A DNA stretch of 64,000 nt from Odontesthes bonariensis (lineage: Eukaryota; Chordata; Actinopteri; Atheriniformes; Atherinopsidae). This document shows positions 34,571 through 48,387 of the stretch, piece after piece. Every line of letters starts with the position of its first letter. Positions within the stretch are counted from its first letter, which is position 1. A program made the translations under genes and the position numbers. The DNA lies in contig NC_134515.1 of NCBI RefSeq assembly GCF_027942865.1, positions 9,663,339-9,727,338 of the forward strand, given 5' to 3'. The notes beneath the pieces were generated by a model that did not search any database, was not told the origin of the DNA, and saw only the letters and a list, made by a program, of their open reading frames with translations.

Positions 34571-37500
34571 GTACGACGCATGCCTGACGATGAGGAAGTC
34601 TGTGTGTGCTTGTTAGCCTGCATGTCTGTGCACTTTTCAGATGGAATTCAAATGTTATTGAGGAAGCTCTACTTCTCCTTATTCTTACTATATCTTCAGA
34701 TATATTAAGAAGATTGTATCACTGTAAAACTACTACGTACGGATTCGTCCGCATGAATGAATCCTCCATGAATCTTGTTGCATTTTCCCCGGCAGACAGG
34801 TGTAAAATGTAATGAGTTGTATTAAAACAGTCTAAATCAGTATGTATTTGAGATATAGACATAATTGAAGGTCACAGTCAAATTTTAGAATTATTCAAAA
34901 CACCAGAAATCAGCGATTTGCAGATATTTAAAGACTTTTATCTGATTGAAAATAGTCTTAAAGACAACAAGTTTAAATGTTAAGGAGGAGAAATGTGATC
35001 AATCTTTGAAAATATTAGTGTTAGTAGTGGCAATAAAAGACACAAAGCTTTATGTTTCTCAACAAAAATCAAGTTCAAAACGGCCATATTTTATTTTCAT
35101 TAGCCAGCTCAACAGAACCAGAACATCTACTCAGAGATAACTGATAACTGATACAGGGATATTTCTTTATCAACTCAGGCTTTCCTCTTCAGTCTTTGTG
35201 CATACTTGCATGTAAAGGCGTCTTTTTCGAGACATTTGACGATTATTGATCACCTCAGACTTCAGTCATACGAGAGGAGCAGGTTGTACTAATGGAAAGG
35301 TGCAAAGAATACAAACATCCTCACAGCAAAAAGCAGTCTTGATGCTGCATTTAACAGGGGGCGGTAGATGTAGGGCAGATGATTGTTAGCTGTCCAAATG
35401 AGTACGTTTTATACATGTTGCTATTCATGTTTAGCTGCACAAACCTCTTAAACTTCTAATTTCATATTGAAGAAGTTCATTTAGCTTTGACACTATCCCA
35501 TGATAATGTGGAAATCAGCTATCTCAGCCCAAATTAAAGGGAAATTTAATTAAATTTGGAAATTACTCTGTTAAATAAACAAATTGTCTCATCCGTGTTG
35601 GATTCAGAATCAGTATATCAAGTATTGAATGATCTGAACATCAGACCGGCCTACAAGCGAATCCCTGCAGGGGGATAAGTGCCAATAATGCGAAGGGCTT
35701 TCGAACCAAGAGTCAGAGTGACGAGTTGGAACAAAATTGTGTTGGGCTATTCCATATGAATCGTGAGTCTCAAGTCTCTAGATATATGCGGCTCAGTTTG
35801 CATGTCTCATGTGATCTTTATGCACTGATATCTGTTACATCAGCTGGTACTAATTTGTAGAAAAGTGTAACTGGATTGTTGATTTTGGAAGCAAATCTGA
35901 AGGTTTCTATTTTCTTAACAAAACTTTCAAAATAAATCAGATTGCATGGCGTTGGCAGAAGGTGGCCATATAGGCTACGTTTGAAGAAGTAAATAACAAA
36001 CAAACCAAAATAATGATAATAATTCTGTGGTGGACATCCAAAAGAGGAAAGTTCTTCAGGAATGACTTTTTATCTCCGGGAATATTTGGGATATTATGCG
36101 ACAGCTCGGAAGATGTCTTGTATTTAGTTTTTTGCTCAGCCCAGAAACGGCTCGTGGACAAGGTCAGACACGTTTTAGTTTACCTTTTTTTTGTCTTCTA
36201 AATGCAAACCAAAAAGCTCTGAATATAAGAATGTATTCTTTCATGGCGATGACCTTTTTTTAATTTCTCGAAGCGAAACACACATGTGTCCACAGTGTTG
36301 TCAACGAGTTCTCTCCAAACTGTAACATTGCACTGTGAAAGCCCAGATGTTGTGGTAACCTTCTGGCTTTCTAGCAGCTGACCCCAGATCAAATTGAGGT
36401 TAGTGACATTTTACACCTCAGTGCTTGCTCATGGCACATTAATCCCTGGATAGCACCGTGTAAAATGTTGTATGAACCTGTGATGGAGAAAGCAGGAACT
36501 CACCGTGCCTTTGGCCTTTGTTTTGAATAATGAATCAAATTAGTTGATGATACTTGAACATATATTTGTAAAGACATGCAGAGAGACGGGGAAAGCAAAA
36601 GGAAAGACTTTCGTCCGTGCTGCAGATTAGTTTAATGTAAATGTGTTTTGTGTCATTTTGCTAAAGTGAGACAGGAAAGAGGACAGGAAGGCTGGTGTGC
36701 ACTTATCGTAAACCAACCCTCAGCCAAAGTGTGACACTGTTAACTGCTGCTATGCTTTTAGTAAATACCCATCTATACCTCTGTGTCGTTATCACCCTGC
36801 TTATTACGGATTCTCAAACAGCACATCCACAGAAACCACTCCCTGCGCTCACTCTACTTGACACACTCGGTTTAGCTTCGCTGGGGACTGTGTGTTTTGC
36901 ATTTGCATCTCTGAGTGTGTTTGTTTGTGTGCCCAGCAGACTGAGTTATGAGTGTGAATGGAGTGAATGGTATTTGACCGTGTGCATTGTGTTTTATGAG
37001 ATGAGCAAGCTTTAATGACTCTGTCAACAGTAAATGGGCGCTGATTTGTAGCACAGCTGTCGCTCCACACTCTCATCACATGCACAGACACACAAGGAAT
37101 GAGCAACCACTGAGCACACACCTAAACATCCGTGTCGACATCGCACATGCTCACAGCAAAGCTCACAGAGATTTGGATTTTGGCACAAGCGGTCTCATTA
37201 ACGCGTGTTGTCGATACAGAAAGTAATTGCAGTCTGAGGTCTAATCAGATAGAAATTACAGCTAGCGGTCATACATTAGATCTCATATTCAATCAATGCA
37301 CCTATTCCACAGAGATGCTATTGATCTATAAGCTGCTACTGATCGTGTGGCTCTGATCCCGCTTTTGTGGATACAATGCAAATGGAGTTGTGTTATTCAG
37401 AAGCTCACAGAGCAGATGGAGCAGGGACTGCTTAACCTCTGTGTTTCCGGCCATCCACCCCACTAAGATTTCCTCCAAGTGGGTTTGATCTGTAGCCGAA

Positions 37501-40500
37501 CCGACAGCTCGTGTTGGAGGCGGGCTGGAGGATGAAAAAAACTATTTGACATTGGTGAATCAATAATAAATTGTCACAGTGAAATATTGCTGGCTTGGTA
37601 ATTTCATCCTTGCCTGTGCGAAGGATAGTGGGGGTTGTTTTACTTATCAATAACTTTATTTTTCTGCTAAACATAAATGCTTTTTTTGTTGATTTGTGCT
37701 GTATGATAACACGGGCAATGTTAACCTTTCAGTTCTCAGCCTCTTAGTTAACAAGAACAAGCCAAATATGTTTGTTTTAGCTTTAGATAACTTCTTAAAA
37801 CAGACAATACAAATGGGTAACTCTAGGTTCTTTAAATAAGAGTGGTAAAAGTCGAAGATGTCCATACTTTTTAATCAAAGTATTTTCCACAATGTAGATC
37901 AGTGGCGGCTGATTACAACCTCTACAGATCAGTTCCCTCACAGTCCCTCAACCGAAATCAATAAGACTCCATAGATGTACAGAGGAACTCATCCAAGGCT
38001 CTGAATGTGAGCTCCTGCTTAAATTAGAGCAACAGCAGACTTCTATTCTTATAATGACTTGTTTTAGTAGGAGATCAGCTAAACTAATTAAGTCTTAAGA
38101 GAAAAACAAATCACTAAAATAACAGCTTTCAATGCAGAGCTTTATCCTCTTTCCTCCCTAAGTGTATTATTTTCCCTAACAGTTTCAGAAAAATGTTCTA
38201 TATCTTTAGATTTTCATTGTTTGTCTTTGAATTCTCTCTCAACTTCACTGTAAAGGTCCTATGGCATGCTTTTCTGCTGGGTTAAACTGATGTTTTATCA
38301 CCTTAAATGACACCCAAAGCTAAAAAAGAGGTATGCATGTTTTAGTATTATGGAGCAGAAATTTTTTTTCTACAACATTTTCACTCAAACATCACAATTT
38401 AGGATTTAGGAACAATTGATCCGCTAGTGTTTTTTTGAGAGTATGATACGTCTTCAAGAAAATGCATTTATGGTGCATTTATGGAGGGCGGGTTTACCCT
38501 TTACAGCTTCCATAAAGACCCAGAAATCTTGGATCAGTGGATGCAGTTTGTTTTTCCTGGTTAGCAACACAGTCGAGGAAAAATGTTTGGTTTTGTTCTC
38601 AGTTTTATGAACAAGAGCCAGTATGATGCTAGCTTTGCAGGGAACCTGAAGCTGAAAGTTGAGGCTGTTCCAACACTAAAAGGACACAAGTCTGAACCTC
38701 AAACAGCGAGTGAAACCATTTCCAATGTCTGTGTTGTGTTGGCATGAGACATGAACGGATTTTAGTGCAGTAAAAGGCAGCTAAGGGGGCTAACGGTACT
38801 TTGTGTTAATAATTGTACACACAAGACAACTGAATGTATCTATTTGTTGCCTTTACAACCACTCAGAAATCTACCAAACGGAGGCGTCCTGCTATCATCT
38901 TTCTTGTGATGCCGTGCTGCTCACTTTGATATTCCGGGCTCCATTTCAGGCTCAAACACGTACAGCTGGACCTTATGTGCTGTTAAGCTTGGTAATATGT
39001 TGTCGCAGCTTCCTAGCCAGCAACTGGAGCCGTGCTCACTCATGACTCACCGCCATCCCCTTCCCCGCATCTCGGCAAACTTCCAGGAATTCACCAAATC
39101 AGAAAACACTTTAGCCAAAACACTTTCCTCTCCTTCTCAAGAGGGACGCGTCCCCTGTGAGAAAACTCTTCCTTATTCTGAACTAATTATTGACTATTTG
39201 GAGTAATGAAGCGTGCAAAGTTAATCTAGAGGTCTAAACTAGTAATCTAGACTGGAAATGATCATGTCACGTCCACTTTAAGTTTCTGTTTGTGCAGATG
39301 GCTTTGGAGTCATTTTATAGGATTGGTGGTGCGTTAACCAAACAGCTGGGGCACACTCTCATGAGAGCACATTCATCATAACAAGAGAACAAATGCAAAC
39401 GATTCTGTGGTATAAGGCCACGTCAAGACCTTTAACGAGCAAACAGCAAAAAGAAAACATCATTTTCAGTCTCGGTGCACTCGTTTTCACTCCAACTTCA
39501 CAGCAACCGAATTATAGAAGAAAAACTACTCAACGGCTCATCTTGGCTGTTTTTATTTGTCTTTTTTTTTCTCACAAAACAGAACGCGAATATAAGGGGA
39601 AAACGAATTAAAGAATGCCTCCTGCTTCTGTGACAGTTATATTTACTCAAATACTTAACAATGATTATGAAAAATGTGGCATCAGCCTGGTATAGGTCCA
39701 CAACCAATCCCAGCCCTGGCCCCACACTTGGGCCTTACACCTTATTTTTTTTAATGGGGATCAAGTCATAGTGGTTGTGTAGCCCTTTAATAGGGTTGAT
39801 GGAGCCCTTTTAGCTAGTTAGATAACATAAGGTAAGCGGGCAAAAGAATACAACTTCAAGTCAACTAGCAGCAACAGAATGCTAGATTAAAAGCTTAAAA
39901 GAAATGATTTGAGAACATTACTGATTACTGGTCTGTTAGACCAAGTTGTCTATTAAATCCTTCAGATTCACCTGGCAGGGCCTTTATGTCTCTCCTCTGA
40001 AACATGATTTTGTTCTTATTCATTCATAGTTGTTTCCAGTTTTATCATTACCAGTTCTGAACCTAAAATAATCTATTAATCTTGTTCAGAACTTAACTTA
40101 TATTTGCAACATATGAGTTATTGAGTAACACGGTAGTATAAAAACTAAGAGTACAGCGAGTAACATTCAGACACCTTTCCCAAAGTTTCTTGAATTTTGC
40201 TTCTTTTTTAAGCCTCGCCGAAATGGTGATTCTTGCCATAATAAAAATGTCATTACATCATAACAATCCTCTACGGTTGAGACACTTTTCTGCAATTTCT
40301 TTCGTAGCGGGCAATCCTTCATATCCCAAACAAGTTTTGTGTTTTATTGTTTGCAGATGTTGAGTGTGGAACCCCCCCCTCCCCAAAACAGTTTTTAACC
40401 TGATTATAATTAACAGTTCAGTATAAATGACTCTCCAGAAAAAGTTAACGATTGACTACCTTAGAGCCACGATTTCTGCAGAAGAGCCTGAGATGTGTGA

Positions 40501-41000
40501 TTTCTGGACTTTCTGGACTGATTTTTGGACCCTCTCCAAAAGGGTTGAATTTGTTAGTTTTCATTGAGATTTTTCAATATTTTGGTGCACTGCACCCCTG
40601 AAATGTATCTGTTAGATTCCTGCTACCATTTCTTCCCTATACAGGTTGTGCTCGTTACTTTCTTGAAGACTTTTGTCTAATTTTGAAGATACTTTCGACC
40701 CAGAATCTGCGGTATAGACACTCGTACTTTGTGGTAAAGTCATGGGGTATGAGCACTTGCTTGATGACCATGTCATCAAGCAAGCTTCTTTTTCTAATTA
40801 AATTCAACCAGATATTTAGAGTTAGGTTTATATTTGTGGTTTTGACATAAATGGACGTTGCAGTGTTTGTGAAACCATGCCACAGAGGCACATTTTATTC
40901 TGGTCAGTTAGTTTAATGCATTTACACATCCGAATCTTTCTCTAAGTTAATTAATCGTCTCTTCATTTGGGCCCCTGGTCACCACAGGCTCTAATACAGC
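34571..41000 (+). other. Putative long intron, first part
   Basis: AT-rich and without supported exons. At 37,132-37,356 a frame with 'SGHTLDLIF' weakly resembles a LINE endonuclease segment. Frames near 38,800-39,210 have no resemblance. A C run lies at 40,372-40,384. Nothing else stands out. Confidence 0.4.
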
Positions 41001-41804
41001 TGCACTAGTTCCATATAGTAGTTATGCCATAGTGTTTTGTAGAGTTTGTTGCTCGATCCCACAGTTCATTGTTAGTACAGGCTTTAGCCAGCAGATGTCA
41101 CTGTTGTAGAATGTTTCCTGACTCACAGATTTGAACTCCCTGTTTTTTAAAGGATTTGCTTTACAGCATTTTGTCCTCACTTCTCCACTTCACTGAATCA
41201 CCTTACAAACATTCAGATGGTTGCGTTGATCTGTCCATCTGTCTTGTTTACAGACTCCCGGCTCACTGACAGTGTAACAGGTGTGCCCTTTTGATTTCAG
41301 GGAAATGTCAGATGCTGATGTGTATGAGGAGTGTGTTTGTGTGAACTCATGGCAGGCCTGTACAATATCAAGTTTGAAATGATTTCCCATGTTCCTATGT
41401 GTCTTCTTCTCTCTCTGCTCATTTAGCGGCCGGCTGCAGCAGCAATTCCACTCATGTATGCTGCACCTTGTTGACTTTAGGCTCATTAGAAGGCCAAATG
41501 AATATGACGAGTTGTGACATTAGGCTACAGCTGGAACAAATGCGCCAGCCGCTCACTCGCCAGCCCGGCCAATTTTTCTTCCCTCCATTTCTCACATGCG
41601 TACACAAACATGTGCTCACTTATTTTTTCGGGGAAGGGCTTGGTGGGGTTGATGGGTTTGCAACAATATTGGAAATGTAGATGGGCCTGTGTTTTTGAAT
41701 TGGATTGCACGCTTTGATGCAGAGACAGATTGTAAACTGTGATTTTATTAAATCCTTCATTAGGATTCATCAGTGAGATTGGATCAGAAAAAGGTCACCG
41801 TGCA

Positions 41805-41985
41805 GATGCTCCCCCCCACTTCTTTCCTCTTTGCTCCATCCCCCCTTAAAACACACCCTCCTCCTCCTCCCAGTCCTCTGTGTTCACCCCCCTCACCCCC
41901 TTTCCTCTCAAAGCACAGGCGACTTGCTCTCACCCTCCTTCTCCCCTCATGCTCTCTGCCTCTTTCCCTCCCCTCGCTAGCCTTT
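41805..41985. repeat. Polypyrimidine tract
   Basis: About 180 bp almost entirely of C and T, with several runs of four or more C. Such tracts can form triplex or G-quadruplex structures on the opposite strand. Confidence 0.8.
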
Positions 41986-42239
41986 GCCCGAAACAAATTT
42001 GCGATGAAAATGGGGAAAAATGATCATCATGGGCCTGCTGGAGAAACACAAGGTGAAAGTGACATTACCCCCCCATCACCACCACCCTGTACCCCCTCCT
42101 CCTCCTTCTCACAGCCATCTAGGCTGGCGCCAGTGGGACGCCTGTGCCACAAATCATTTGTATACTCTCATTTCTGCGAGCGGCCCGCGATGTTGCTTAC
42201 TGCTTAGAGAGCAGATGACTTTCAGAAAGAAGAGTGAAT

Positions 42240-42310
42240 TGGGAGGGAAGGATGAAGATATGGGGAGATGAGGAAAGAGGGGTGGAGGAGGGGAGGAGGC
42301 GGGGTGGGGC
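42240..42310. repeat. Purine-rich tract with G runs
   Basis: Mostly A and G, ending in several runs of three or four G, which are compatible with G-quadruplex formation. It lies on the opposite side of a mixed-sequence core from the polypyrimidine tract. Confidence 0.65.
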
Positions 42311-43637
42311 AATTTGCCGGCGTGCGAGGACGTCTGTGAGAGTTGAAATTGAGAGGGAAATTGTGTGCGCCATATGTCAAGTTCTGCAAAAGAGGTTTTC
42401 ATTGTACACCTAGATTGTGTGTGTGTGTGTGTTTTGTTGTAAAATGAAGCATCTGGGCTGTTTATTGAATCACCTTCACCATTGTCTGTATTCCCTGCTA
42501 TTATCACCGAAAGTGCTGCACCCCCCTTAACAACAAGGAAATGGGAAATATGGAGCACATATTGTCTGTAGCTAGTGTTTGGTCATCTTTGTCTGTCTCA
42601 CATGTAACCACACACGCTTACACCCTTCCCCCACCCCTGCCCAGTGTGAGACATCGTGATTCTTCTGGTACACTGAATACATTCTCCATGCAGCCTGAGC
42701 ATTGAGGTCCATACAGGCAAAACATGTGACATTACCAGGAAAAGTGTATTCTTTCACCTCCAGCACAGACACACACACACACACATATTTGAATGCCAGG
42801 CTCATGAAATGGGTATAATGCATCTAAAAGTGCGTGCATGTGCAGACAAACGCGTCAGAATGCGCGTGCACATTAAATGGTGTGCTCTTTCATCATCTTT
42901 TTGTCATCTCAGCCCACACATCCTCCCCGTCACACACACACACACACATTAGCTTCCCGTAGAGTAAATATAGAGCGGAGACAGTGTGGCACAGTGACCT
43001 GCAGAGGAACCCGCACACTTTGCCTGGTGGTTCCACAGGGCCCTGTGCTTTCAGGAAAGCCATGCAGTATTCATGGCTCAGTCACAGGATCCGCGAGGCA
43101 GGATGAAGCAAACGGCAAACACTGTGGAAGTGCGCTGCTCAGCAGGGAGCTGAAGGTGTTACACAACATGCATCGAAAGGCTGCTGTCGGTTTTTGTGTT
43201 TGATGTGTGATCTGTGAAGCGGAACGGCTCCTTTTCCATATTAGAGGATTTACATTTTGCTTTTTGTTTTTTCTTGGGTACATACACGACTGCCTGTTTC
43301 ACGTGTTTGTATGTGTCATCTTTACGCCCCACTGCCTGCCTTCAGAAGTAGGTCCATTCTTTATTATTACCCCTAAAGGCAGTCTGAGAGTAGACTGTCT
43401 CAAGCTCCTTGTGACCCACATTCATCTGATCCAACCCTGCGGGGCCTCCAGGGAGCTTCAGGGGAGTCATGCCCCCAGCGTGGTGCACTGTGGCAAGGCC
43501 GTGACTGACTCTGCTGCTCATGAACCCTGGAGCTTCCACTCTGTCCAGGGGGACTGGAGTCATCAATGCTGTCTGCTCCACTTTTGAGACGTTCCTATTG
43601 AGATGATGAGATCAGAGACCACGAGGTCATCTGTTTT

Positions 43638-43669
<32 letters not shown>

Positions 43670-44159
43670 CAGAATGAAGAACCATGCCTGCTTTCTGCAT
43701 GGGCTTTACTGACCTCGTCCTGAGTTAAAGTTTTGGCGATCTGGAGCAGCTGGTCAGCTCTTCCCTTAACTTCGGTCTGAAGTCTACTAATGTAGCAAAA
43801 TGTTCTTTTTTTTTTTTTTTTTTACATTTGGTTTAATCACAGCTACCAGAAGGCTCTTTAGACATTAAAAGGTTGATAAATCTTGAAAAGAGTGGGTTAA
43901 TAGAGGATGGGACTACTACTTGGAATCTTTTTTTTTAGGAACTTCTATAATGACCTGAAGTCTTGTATGGCTACAATCAGAGATTGAATCCCCTGTTTAC
44001 ATATAAGTAGTTTGTTTCAGTTATTATTTTATTATAGCTTCACTTTCTTGTACTTCCACTGCTGGGAAAGTTTGTGCATGGGGCAGGTGACACACTGCAA
44101 TAAAATAGCTATTAGTTATTCTGCTGTTAAAGGAGCTGTTTCAGAGACCTATTCAGTTC

Positions 44160-44610
44160 GAGGAGAAGGTGATCGTCTGTCTGGACACTTGTCTGTAACT
44201 TCCTGTTTAACTTTGGTATTCTCTGCCTTTTATTAACCTCAGTAAGCTTCTCTCGCCCTTCCTGTTTTTATAAATGCTCTACTGTTGTATACTTTTGCTT
44301 CCTGCCTTTGTTTCCCTTCACACCTGTTTTCACTTTGTTGAATGTTCAGTAAATCATCACTAACTAAATTTACTTCCTGGTGTTCGACTATTGTTGTACG
44401 AATTGTTTTACTTTCAAGCTTTTCATATTTTTGCCAGTTTTTGTGTATGACTTTCTTTAAATTGTCTTGCATACACCTACTCATGAACACTGTTTGCTTC
44501 AGGGGTTTAACCCTATTTTAAAGTAAACTTTGGTTTTCTAGACTTTTATCTGTCTTGTGTCCTGCATCTGGGTCCTCCTCCCCTGATTTCTGCATCACAT
44601 GAAAGCCTCA
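44160..44610 (+). mobile_element. Possible LTR-type remnant
   Basis: The stretch has repeated cttcctgttt words and ends 'cctgcatctgggtcctcctc', a word I associate with ends of Gypsy-type LTRs in fish. No coding part, primer site or second LTR was seen. Confidence 0.3.
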
Positions 44611-46834
44611 TACCTTATTTTTTACTCATTATGGATTTTTTGTCCAATAATGCCGACATATGCTGAACGGATACAACTTGATGAGTCTATGAAGCCTTCT
44701 TAGACACTGCTCAGCACTATGACCATCAGTGTTATTGTCAAGTGAATTTCAGGTGACTTCTTATGTAAAGAATATGCATCAGGCTAGTTTGTTTCCGTCA
44801 CCTGGTTTGAGGCAAGTAAGCTAGGCTGCATAGCTATGTTAGAAAACGGCAATATACGTTTCACATGGCTGCAGTGAATAATGTGTAGTAGATAACTTTA
44901 AATAAAATGTAAAATATAGAGGACAAAACAAACAAAATAAGATGCCTTGAGATAAATACATTTTTTTTTCTCCCACTTCTGTCTGCAGTCTTCATCATAA
45001 ACAGCAGGAGTCAGAATAAAAAGTGATGCAGAAAAACACTAGAATAAGTCGTACAGGACGTGCATCGTGCATACATCTTTTCTGTTTCACTTTTAGGCAG
45101 GGCTTGATGTTTTTGGACCATTTGCAACAACTGTACCTTCTTGGGTTTTGGTGGGTTGTACAAATGCTCGTAGAGACGGACCTCCAAACATTTTTAGCTC
45201 TTTCTATTTATCAAACTCGCCCCTCGAGAAACAGTAAACAGGTTGCAAAAATGGCGAGGTACACACCTAATTAAATTCAAACCAAAGCGCCTGGTGCACC
45301 AGGCGTCATGACATCAATTTTGGAGACCTTCATTTGTGAGGTTGACAAAGGCAAACACAAACTGAGCTTTTTGGTTGTTTCTTTTTCACAATATTTAGAA
45401 CGTTTTAGGAAAACCTGAATGGAAAATGTCTAAAAATGCTGTCTTCCTGAGCTCAAATCTTAATTAACTATATAATTTACAGATAATATCAAAAACATGC
45501 TCCTTCCCTTTGATAAATAGATTCATTCTTATATGAAACACAATTCAAAGTTATGCGGCTCTGCTTCCCAAAGCCCTGTGGAATCAACTGGTTGAGATTA
45601 AACACATGTAAACATTGTTTTGCATTGAAATCTGAGTCTTTTCTGTGAGTGTTTTTGCACCAAAATAATTCAAGGATAATATCCAAGAGTAATCCGAGAT
45701 CTTTACAACAGAGAGATATGAAGGGATGGAATTTGTGGTAAGAACCAATAAGTCTTATTTTCCCAACTTACCAGTGTTAAAGAGCCACTGAGACCTGTAG
45801 CTCTCAGCAAAAATAAAGCACTCTTCTTCAGCTAAACAAGTACACCCGTAAAGCATAATGAGAGCAATAACCAGTCATTTAAATGCAGTCTTACAACGTG
45901 GGAGTCACAGTTTTCTTTTAAAGATGAGAGATAATGGTTGCTTATTTTGTCAAAGCAGAAGCCTGTCTTTATGCTGTTTCTGGGGGGAAAGTTTTGTTTT
46001 CACACTTCCTCAAAGTCTCACGCAGTCAAAAGTAACTTGAGACAAAGTTTGTTTATCTCCTCATTATGGATGTGAATCGTATCTCCCACCAGCACACAGA
46101 GTGTTGAAACAGGCGCTTTGTTCGAGCTCAGGTGTCACACAAAGTTATCTTGTTCTGTAACAGAGCGCCAATTGTGACAAACTGCAAACTTTTCAACCAA
46201 GTTGGAGAATAGGCTCTTTGATACTTGAGTTCTTAGCGTGGCGCTTTTCCTTCCTCAGACCAGGTGGGCGCCATTGAGAGGGAAATGCCTTCTTGGAGGG
46301 TGTAAGTTTGGGGCTGTAACTCATGAACGGGACGGCTTTGAAAACACACAGACTGCTGAGTGAGTGAGTTTTGGAGACACTGAGCTCCTTTGCAGTTGCG
46401 TTCTGCCCTCATGAATAATTCGGCAGCACCGCTTGTCACTGTCCTTGTTGTTGTTGTTGTCGGCTGTGGTGTCACTCCTGTCTGAGGAAGACGAGGGAGA
46501 CAGAGGACTCTTTACACTTCGGTCTCCTCTGCACTTCCTCTTTCATTTACGGGGAGAGGAAGCGGCGGAGATGTGCATTGTGCGTTTGTGTCTGCAAGCG
46601 AGAAAGGGTGACAGATAGAGAGAAATCGTGTCTGCCTGTCTGGCATAATGGTCTGTTTGTGCTCTGTAATGGTTTGAAGGAAGGACAAGAAAATGCCAAG
46701 AAAGGAGCAGCAGAGTGAGGAAAAACTCTGTAGCTGTGCGAGTTCATTTTTTTTAGCCACTCTAAAGGAATCATTTGGCATGTTGGGAAGATAAGTGTTT
46801 TCTTCTTCTTGTTAAAGTCTTAAACGATGTAGTA

Positions 46835-47040
46835 TGGTGGTTAGCACGTCACTGCAAGAAAGTTCCCCGTTCGAATCCCAGCAGAGGCCTTTCTGTATGG
46901 AGTTTGCATATTTTCCCTAATGTGTTCATGCGTTCTCTCTGGGTGCTTCTCGCCCATTGGCAGCTGGGATAGGCTTCCGCCTTCCCCAAACCCAGACAAG
47001 TGGGTAGGAAAAAAATGGACAGATGGAAGTTTAAATAAGA
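46835..47040 (+). mobile_element. tRNA-derived SINE
   Basis: It has an A-box-like 'gtggttagcacgtc' and a B box, GTTCGAATCC, at 46,871-46,880, then 'tatggagtttgcat', 'ttctctctgggtgc' and 'gcagctgggataggct', in the order seen in widespread fish tRNA-SINEs. The middle is shortened relative to the full element I remember. It ends in a 'tggacagatgga' tail. Confidence 0.85.
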
Positions 47041-47059
47041 AGATTGTTACTGGCCCAAT

Positions 47060-47408
47060 TAGGGATGCAGCGATACCACTTTTTTTCAAACTGATACGAT
47101 ACCGATACTTGGATCTGAGTACTTGCCGATACAGAGTACCGATGCCGATACTTCTACTACAAAAAAAAATGCTATGAATTGGAAGACAGGTTTCGGTCTC
47201 ACTTGCCTAACCCCACTGTTCCTGATTAGCTCGACATCTTCCCGAGCCGCCAATCTAAAGAAATACAACAAAAATGACAAGCCACCCTCTGATTGCGGTC
47301 TTCATGCCATAAATTGGTATTGGTTCATGGTATTGGTTAACTTTAACGAGTACGAGTATATTAGAATAATATCGGCCCGATACCAGTATCGGTATCGGTG
47401 CATCCCTA
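47060..47408. mobile_element. hAT-type MITE
   Basis: The ends are TAGGGATGCA and the inverse tgcatcccta, each followed inward by runs of 'cgatac' words. Flanks GGCCCAAT (47,052-47,059) and GCCCCAAT (47,409-47,416) are an 8-bp target duplication with one mismatch, as expected for hAT. There is no transposase frame. Confidence 0.88.
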
Positions 47409-48360
47409 GCCCCAATGCCTGTACATTAGATATGAATGTAGATTAAGGAGCTAGTTAGCTTTAGTTAGCATAAAGGATGAAAACAGCTGTACAACACCCA
47501 ACCTGAGGCGAGTTCAGTATCTTAAATATGAATAATATTTCAGCAGGTTTTAAATAACCGGTGGGTGTGAGGTCAATTGGATGTGAATTGTCAAAGTGAC
47601 ATTTCAAAGTTTTCTGGTGTTTGTTGTGAAAAAGAAACCACTCTCCCAGGGGAAGATGAACAGAGTGAGAATGGAAATCCAACTCTTGTCTTTTCTGAGC
47701 TTCCTGACCAAATGAGGGAGCGTTCTGTCACGACAAAAGCTCGACAGGGAGAAGAGCGACCAAAATTAGATTATTTATGCAGTCTGTGACACAGTCCGAG
47801 GGAGGTGTAAACAACTGTTTGATGCAGAAGTGACGCAGTGTAAAAATCATTTTCCCCTTCTTTTTTTCCTCCTTTGGAAGCCTCTCATTTTAGTTTAGAG
47901 ACAAAATTCTGCATCTCAAAAATTCATGAAACGTATCTCAGCACTGATCAAAAGGTTTTATGCTCAGTGGAGTTGTTTTTTTGTCTTTTTTTAAAAACAT
48001 TTAAACACTCAAATACAGTTGAAGGGTTGTACATTTAATTTAAATTGATTTGAGTTTGGTTCTTGGGAAACATCACAGCTGTTAATGCCTACAAACTTAC
48101 GGAGGAGGACGTGCGCTGTCCCTTTCTGTGAGTTTTAACCAATAATTTGTCCACGAGAGCAAACGTAACTAATTGTTGATCAATGAGTTTATGGTCTCAA
48201 TCATTAGTTTCAAGTCATTTGTTAATCCCATATCGAGTAAAATAGAAAATAGACCATGATGAGCTTAAGGATATGGATGCCTTCTCATTGATGTGGTTCC
48301 AATGGATTTGCACTCCGTCCTCAATTTCTCAGTTAGATCCACCCTCCTTTTCAAATATAT

Positions 48361-48387
48361 GTGTGTGTATATATACACACACACACA
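48361..48387. repeat. TG/TA/CA simple repeat
   Basis: 'gtgtgtatatatacacacac' is a self-complementary alternating purine-pyrimidine run. Confidence 0.8.

Noticed and set aside
35640..35790. Possible tRNA-like stretch with 'ttcgaacc'
   Set aside because: No acceptor, D or anticodon stem could be drawn around it.
41399..43587. Frames of 67-144 codons in the C/T- and CA-rich region
   Set aside because: Low-complexity sequence and simple repeats produce open frames; residue content is Pro/Ser/His-rich with no domain.
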